From positions 135,889,960 through 135,953,959 of the forward strand of contig NC_045427.1 of the NCBI RefSeq assembly GCF_902635505.1: a stretch of DNA of 64,000 nucleotides, read 5' to 3'. Positions 58,190 through 64,000 of the stretch are shown piece by piece. A program made the translations under genes and the position numbers. Below the pieces are notes generated by a model, which saw nothing but the letters and a program-made list of their open reading frames with translations, searched no databases and was not told where the DNA came from. The first letter of the stretch is position 1; the number at the start of each line of letters is the position of its first letter. The DNA comes from Sarcophilus harrisii. Taxonomy: Eukaryota > Chordata > Mammalia > Dasyuromorphia > Dasyuridae.

Positions 58190-58343
58190 GATCAAAGCTT
58201 CTTAAAGTATATGGATTCATGTAACATTGTGGAGGATCATGAAACTGTGGGATTTGTATATCTGTCTTATATGCCCAGGATCCCATAAAAATTTCTTGGC
58301 TAAAAAGGGGTCGCAAATGGAAGAAGTTTAAGAAGACCTGATT
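58190..58343. mobile_element. hAT-type DNA transposon relic
   Basis: Inverted ends CTTCTTAAAGT at about 58198 and AGTTTAAGAAG at about 58326. The interior contains GGGGTCGCAAATGG and GGAGGATCATGAAACTGTG, typical of a non-autonomous mammalian hAT. Confidence 0.6.
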
Positions 58344-59192
58344 CAGATAAATATTGGAGAGGATATGAGAAAATTGGGACACTAATACTTGGTGGAGTTG
58401 TGAACAGATACAACCATGCTGGTTAGCTATTTGAAACTATGTCCATTTGAAACTCTGCAAACCTTTTGACACCAATACCACTCCCTAGTGATTTCCCAAA
58501 GAGATTTTTTTAAAAGGGAAAAAGACCTATTTGTAAAAAATATTTTTAGTAACACTTTTTTTTTTAATGGTAGCAAAGATTTGGAAATTGTGGGGATGCT
58601 CACCAATTGGGGAATGGCTGAACAAATTATGGTTGTGTGTATGTATATATGTATGTATGTATATAACTGTAATGGAATACTATTGAAATATAAGAAATTA
58701 TAAGTAGGATGATTTCAGAAAACTCTGAAAAGGCTTACATAAACTTAGCAGAACCAGGAGAACATTGCACACAATTAACAGCAGTATTTTATGATCATCA
58801 ACTGTGAATGAATTACTTATTCTTAGAAATTCAATGACCTAAGATAGTTCTAAAGATTTCATGGTGGAAAATGCTATCCATCTCTAGAGAAAGAACAAAT
58901 GGAGTCTGACTGTAGATCAAAACTTTTTTCCACTTTATTTTTTCATATTTGTTTGTTTGTTTTTGAGGGTGGAGGTCTGTGTTTTTCTTTACAACTTTAT
59001 AACATACAGAAATATGTTTTGCATGATTTCACATGTATAATCAATATCAAATTGTTATCTTCTCTGGGAGGGAGGAAGGTGGGAGAGAATTTGGAAACCA
59101 GAACTATAAAACAATATTAAAAATTGTTTTTACATTGTAATTGGAGAAAAAGAAAATATCATTCCAAAAAAAGTAATAATAAAAAAAAGAAA
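58344..59192 (+). mobile_element. L1 3' part (plus), older subfamily, within L2
   Basis: Sense ORF2 C-terminus (GGTGGAGTTGTGAACAG, AATTGGGGAATGGCTGAAC) and 3' UTR to an A-rich tail near 59170. It contains a (TATG)n stretch at 58640-58665. Confidence 0.85.
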
Positions 59193-59199
59193 AATTGTC

Positions 59200-59865
59200 A
59201 TTCATAGTTCCCTAACTATGAGTGTATCCCAAAACTCTAAGACCCCCTTTTGTTTTTCCACATTCTTTCACTTATTTTCATGGGTTTTACATCTCTATAA
59301 GTTTATCATCTCTATAAATGCCCCCAGATTTGTAATTCTAGCTCCTCTTTTCTCTCTTGAGCACAAGTCTTTTATCACTAGCTCAACATTATTTGGATAT
59401 TTCAAACTTATGCTATAGACATCACAAACTTAACATATCTCAAAATGTACCTTATTATTTTATTATTTTCCCAAACTTATATTACTTACAAACTTTCTAC
59501 CGCTATGAAAATTAATACTATTTTTCCAGTTACCCAGGTTTGCTATCTTATCATCCTTAATTTTTTAATCCCCTTTGTCCCACTTAATCAGTTAAGCAAA
59601 GCTTATTTTTACCTATTTAGCATCTCACCTAGCCACCACTTAATCTCATCAACTCTTTCTTGGATTATTGAGCAAGCCACTTCATTAATGCCTCTGTCAA
59701 AGGAATTTCTAAAGTACAAATTTGACCATATTACTTCCCAACTTGCATCCCAGTTGTTCCCTATTAACCTTCAAAAACAAATATAATTCATCTATTTGAC
59801 ATTTAAAACCCTTCATAACCCATATAGGTCCAGTCTGTCTGTGTTTTTATTACATCCTTCACACA
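59200..59865 (+). mobile_element. L2/CR1-clade ORF2 end (plus)
   Basis: Sense blocks ACATATCTCAAAATGTACC, TTGACCATATTACTTCCC, TTGTTCCCTATTAACC and TTAAAACCCTTCATAACC. These are the known order of the L2 reverse-transcriptase end, continuing the fragment at 57865. Confidence 0.72.
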
Positions 59866-59871
59866 CCAGAA

Positions 59872-60090
59872 TACTTGCTGTTCTTTAGTTATGTCTGATT
59901 CTTAATGACCCCATTTGGAATTTTCTTGGCAAAGATACTGGAGTGGTTTGCCATCTCCTTCTCCAGTTAATCCTTACAGAATAAAAAATTTTGCCCAGTA
60001 TCACACAGCTAAGTTGTTGGAGTCTGGATTTGAACTGAAGTCTTCTTGATTGATCAGGTGTTCTATCCATTGAACCATCTAGTTGCCCAA
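59872..60090 (-). mobile_element. MAR1-type SINE (minus)
   Basis: TTTTCTTGGCAAAGATACTG, GGTTTGCCATCTCCTTCTCC, ATCACACAGCTAAGTTG and GTTCTATCCATTGAACCATC in order: a nearly full copy without a long tail. Confidence 0.88.
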
Positions 60091-60110
60091 ACTTGCTGAA
60101 ATCTAACATA

Positions 60111-60477
60111 ATACTCCATGAAAAAAAAATCCTAATATAATAATCCATTAAAAAAAAAACTCCATGCCTTTGCACACTATCAATACTCCATGAAAAAAAA
60201 AATCCTAATATAATAATCCATTAAAAAAAAAAACTCCATGCCTTTGCACACTATCTATACTCCATGAAAAAAAAATCCTAATATAATAATCCATTAAAAA
60301 AAAACTCCATGCCTTTGCACACTATCTATACTCCATGAAAAAAAAATCCTAATATAATAATCCATTAAAAAAAAAAAAAACTCCATGCCTTTGCACACTA
60401 TCTATACTCCATGAAAAAAAAAAATCCTAATATAATAATCCATTAAAAAAAAATCTCCATGCCTTTGCACACTATCT
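60111..60477. repeat. Minisatellite, five units of 71-76 bp
   Basis: Units start at 60111, 60183, 60257, 60328 and 60404. Each reads ATACTCCATG, A-run, TCCTAATATAATAATCCATT, A-run, CTCCATGCCTTTGCACACTA. Units differ almost only in A-run length. Confidence 0.96.
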
Positions 60478-60734
60478 CCCATGTCCTTCTCTAAATTATA
60501 GAATCATTTCCTTCCAGACTCAGGTAAAGTGTCTTTAAAGCCTTTTCTTAGCTCCTTAGGAGCTAAGTACTCCATGTTCTGCTCTCCTCTTTTGTCCATT
60601 TTATTTGTCTTATCTATATTTTAAACCGTATGAGTTCATGATAAAATGTAAACTTTTTATGACTTTTTTTTTTTTATAGGGTTTGATGCCCCTATACCCA
60701 GTATAACTTCTAGGATGTTTGTGGATGCTTTTTA

Positions 60735-60910
60735 ATAGGATCATAAAATCATAGATTTAAATCTTGTCTGGTCTTTAGCAGTTGAGTCCAAACCCTTCAT
60801 TTACAGGCTGTGGCTTGCTTGGGGTCACTAGCTAGTAAAATGTCTGAGGTAGGATTTGAATCCAAGTTTCCTGACTCCAGATCCAGTGCTTTATCTATTA
60901 CACCATGTAA
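60735..60910 (-). mobile_element. MIR-type SINE (minus)
   Basis: GCTTGCTTGGGGTCACTAGC, then GAGGTAGGATTTGAATCC and TGACTCCAGATCCAGTGC. Confidence 0.82.
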
Positions 60911-62129
60911 AAAGATTCTTTTGGTAAAAGGTCCTCCCTTATAAGTGTTGCATGTTGGCCAACTGTTCCCTGGCTATCTCTCAAGAAACTGAAGGTGGGG
61001 AGGGAAGATAACTATATATCTCTTTGTCTCCCCTCTCTTTGTCTCTTTCTTTTGTCTCTTTCTACTTCTCTTTATGTGTCTTTCATATGTTTTTCTCATG
61101 AGGCTGTTTTATAGTTAATGCTTCAGTTTCTTAGGTCCGGGTCTGGTAATTCTGTAAGAATGCTCCATTTTTTCAGGGCAAAGTCCTTGATAAAAGACAA
61201 GGGTCCAAAATAGCCTTCAAGAGTCCTTTTTCTCTTTTACTTCCTTCCCATTGCTCTATTGTAGTTACCAGTCCTACTTACCAACAAGCATATTCCTTTA
61301 TTTTCTCTAACTCAAATGCAGAAAGAGAAAGAAAGAGGTAATAAATTGTCTTCGAAAGGGGAAAATACATTGCAACAACTTGGGTTGTTTTAATAAACTT
61401 AATTTTTCTTCAGGACTGGCTACAATGTTATTAGAGAAAGTTAATAGAGTTGTAAGTAAATTGAAAATAGGATTCAACACATTTCATTTTATGCTTAAGT
61501 TTTAGCATTAAATTTGATTTTAATAAAAAAAAAAAAGACATGGCCTCATATGTTTAGCATTTTTAGTAAATATTCATTCCAAAGATCATTGATTTCTGTG
61601 CCTACTTGGAGGAAACACTCCCTGAAGAGGGTTTCTGCTTTTAATCTTAGTAAAGTTAAGAGCATTCAATTCCAAGGGATCCACTTATTTGCAATTTTTA
61701 TGCTATCAGCAGAGGGCGATAGTATTCCAGCCAAGAGTACATGTCCTATCTGTCCATAGAGATTGAAGGAGTACGTTTTCCCTTTGGAGCTGAAATGAAT
61801 CATAGTCATAGAACAGTTCCCTTTTCTTCCCCAAGGTATGAACATCATTAACACAAAAATGTTGATAAACCCTTTTAAGTCTGAGACGTCATCATTCATA
61901 ATCATTGCAATCTTCAATAATCTCTGTTTAGATATTAGGCGTAGAAAGAGGGATAAAGTAAAGGAGATTACAATTTAATCTGGAGGAAAGATATATTAGG
62001 TAATAAAAACTAGGCAAAAAAAGCCTGGACTAAAGGTCAGATGAATCGTTCCAGTGCTATAGGAATTAAGAAAAGTGGTTTGTACCAAGAGCTGGGGACA
62101 GTCTGGAAAGATTTGATTTGATCCCCAAA
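60911..62129. other. Unassigned intergenic DNA
   Basis: No recognised gene or repeat. Open frames are 83 codons or fewer. Confidence 0.45.

Positions 62130-62159
<30 letters not shown>
62130..62159 (+). repeat. 30-base G homopolymer
   Basis: An uninterrupted G-run, the longest homopolymer in the window. True length is uncertain. Confidence 0.95.
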
Positions 62160-62160
<1 letters not shown>

Positions 62161-62819
62161 ATGAGATATTTCATTAGAAGGGACAAAAAGGCATTGAGTC
62201 CTAGACTAATCACATGGGCTAGGCTATTGTTTGGATTTAACAAAAATTCATATGTAGAATAGTGAAAGGGTCCAATTGGAAAGATAGGGACAAACTTTGG
62301 AGGCCCTTACGTAGAGAATGAAAGATTTTGAAGAAACAGCTTGTTTAGAGGGGTGGGATAGTGTAGAAATATGGTATTGAGGACTCCTCTGCCTGGAATC
62401 TCTATCTTTCATGTCATGGCTTGGGTCCAATCTTTTTTGACTTCCACATTATTTGTTGTGGAATCCTTCTTCTTTTAGCTTGGAGAAGCAGTTCTTCTGT
62501 AGCCTCGGTCAATGAGTCCTCTGGCATAAAACATAGTACTCAAGCTTTCCATGGCGCAATTTGACAAAGCATATTATATAGTAATTAGTGACACCAATTG
62601 TTCACCCTTAACCTTGATTCTACTTAGGTAATCAAGGAAGAAGTTTTTTAAAAAATAAAAACACCTAATTATTTTCCAGCAGGGTTTTACATCAAAACAA
62701 ACTATGGTGACACTAGCATATGGAATAGATTCCAGGGAGTTTTGAGTTGGGGATTGGGTAGGTGGTGGAATTTCTAAATTTCAGCTTCTCATTTGAGTTT
62801 TCTATATCATACCATCAAC
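62160..62819. other. Unassigned intergenic DNA
   Basis: Nothing recognised. Confidence 0.45.
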
Positions 62820-63235
62820 ACTTTATATAGGACTCTCTGAGATGAGGAAGTCAGTACCTGAATTGTTGGTCACTGAAGGAATGTTCAGGGGTCATAGTCA
62901 ATTTTCTCCTTCAAAGAAAGTTGGCTTTTTCTCTTACTATGATACATTTAATGATATATAGTTTGGATTTTTGTGTGTATTTTTTTCTTTTCCAGAAATT
63001 TTTCTACAATTGAGTAAGTGGCAGGTAATTCCCAAATATGGCATTTTTAACAGGCTCAGTAAGCCTACAATTCTATATAATAATCAGTTCATTTCAACTC
63101 AACAAACATTTATTAAGTGAGACATTGTATTAGATGCTAAGGATTAAAAAAATTCAACTCAGTCCCTGCTCTCCAGGATCTTATGTTCTGTTGAATGGTA
63201 TGATTTCAGGGATGATGGGAAGACATTCCCAGATC
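62820..63235 (+). repeat. Old tandem duplication B, copy 1
   Basis: Ordered blocks shared with 63590-64000: CAACACTTTATATAGGACT, TTTCTCCTTCAAAGAAAG, CCAGAAATTTTTCTACAATT, ATTTCAACTCAACAAACATT, CTGCTCTCCAGGATCTTATG. The offset is about 770 bases. It includes an L2-tail piece near 63095-63180. Confidence 0.82.
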
Positions 63236-63589
63236 CATCATTTTAACCCCGCTTCTTCTTCTTATTACCTTCCTATAGACTTTGAAATTTTCTGACAGTA
63301 GACATGCTTTTTACTTTCCAATAAGTGAAGGTTCTTAAAACCATGCCATAGGTATTGGATATGTGGATGATGTCATAGGTCAGTTTAATTTCACACAGAA
63401 ATTTAATTGACTGAGATGATATCCTTTCTCTTTATCCTTTGGATAAAGAACATGAGGGAACATAGCTCCCTCCTCACTAGGGACTCATGAAGGATATTGG
63501 AGCAGAGTTCAGATCACAGTGGAAACTTTAGAACTGGTCCTGACAAGCCTCACACTTACTTTCATACTGCCTTCGCCCTCTAACTCAGA

Positions 63590-64000
63590 ATTGTCAACAC
63601 TTTACAGGACCTTTCTGAAATAAGGTAGTATCTCCCTGAAGTGGGGGCCACTGCAGGAATGCTTGAGGATCAACAACAATTTGCTCCTTCAAAGAAAATT
63701 TTCTTTCTCCCCTACCTTCAATGATATAATTGTATCTCTCTGTGTGTGTTTTTTTTTTCTGTCCCAGAAATTTCTCTACATTTGAGTAAATGACAGAATA
63801 TCACCCCCCCAAATCTACTATTTTAATAACACAGTGGACCTACACCACCTCATAGTATTTCAACTCAACAAATGTTTGCGACACAAATATTGTTCTAAAT
63901 GATGAAAATTTTTTTAAAAGACAAAGCCCTTAGTCCTTGCCCTCCAGGATCACATGTTCTATTGAACAGCTATGATTTCAGGGGTAATGAGAAGGCTTCC
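63590..64000 (+). repeat. Old tandem duplication B, copy 2 (runs off the window)
   Basis: Matches copy 1: CAACACTTTACAGGACC, TTTGCTCCTTCAAAGAAAA, CCAGAAATTTCTCTACATTT, ATTTCAACTCAACAAATG, TGCCCTCCAGGATCACATG, ATGATTTCAGGGGTAATGAG. May continue beyond 64000. Confidence 0.82.

Overview
The window reads as nuclear DNA of a marsupial (metatherian). The evidence is one intact multi-exon vertebrate gene, CHMP7, surrounded by repeats typical of marsupial genomes: many 5'-truncated L1 copies with a characteristic ORF2 C-terminus, MIR/CORE-type SINEs of the WSINE1/MAR1 kind, long antisense L2/CR1-clade LINE copies, hAT fossils and gamma-type (ERV1) endogenous retrovirus relics. I cannot name the species from sequence alone.

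Layout. 1-7.1 kb: L1, L2, SINE and LTR-like relics with unassigned DNA between. 7.15-17.5 kb: CHMP7 on the plus strand, with a CpG-rich promoter, ten coding exons (7977-15905, 450 codons, all introns GT-AG) and a probable 3' UTR reaching about 17.5 kb. Its introns hold nested L1s and three SINEs. 17.4-24.1 kb: L2 copies in minus orientation, a hAT relic and two L1 insertions. 24.2-32.2 kb: a cluster of ERV1 fossils. A broken minus-strand provirus (integrase part, env part, 3' LTR) carries two plus-strand solo LTRs, each with a 4-bp target duplication, and a plus-strand LTR with leader and gag start lies beside it. 32.2-36.9 kb: layered L1s, including a plus-strand copy with a perfect 85-bp inverted repeat at its 5' junction. 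37.1-37.6 kb: a solo LTR. 37.6-50 kb: mostly unassigned DNA with L1 copies, a MIR and microsatellites. 50.1-53.0 kb: one L2 interrupted by two L1s and a solo LTR, each with its own target duplication. 53.0-64.0 kb: two old tandem duplications, a plus-strand L2 with insertions, a 72-bp-class minisatellite and a 30-base G run.

How it works together. Only CHMP7 looks functional. It encodes the ESCRT-II/ESCRT-III hybrid protein that starts ESCRT-III assembly at the nuclear envelope. No second host gene was recognised. In human the next gene on the same strand is R3HCC1, and I found no convincing exon of it here. I see no evidence of a new biological system. The most informative signals are retrotransposon events that can be read in detail: two candidate L1 3' transductions, a fold-back L1 and a datable stack of nested insertions, plus two degenerate tandem duplications.
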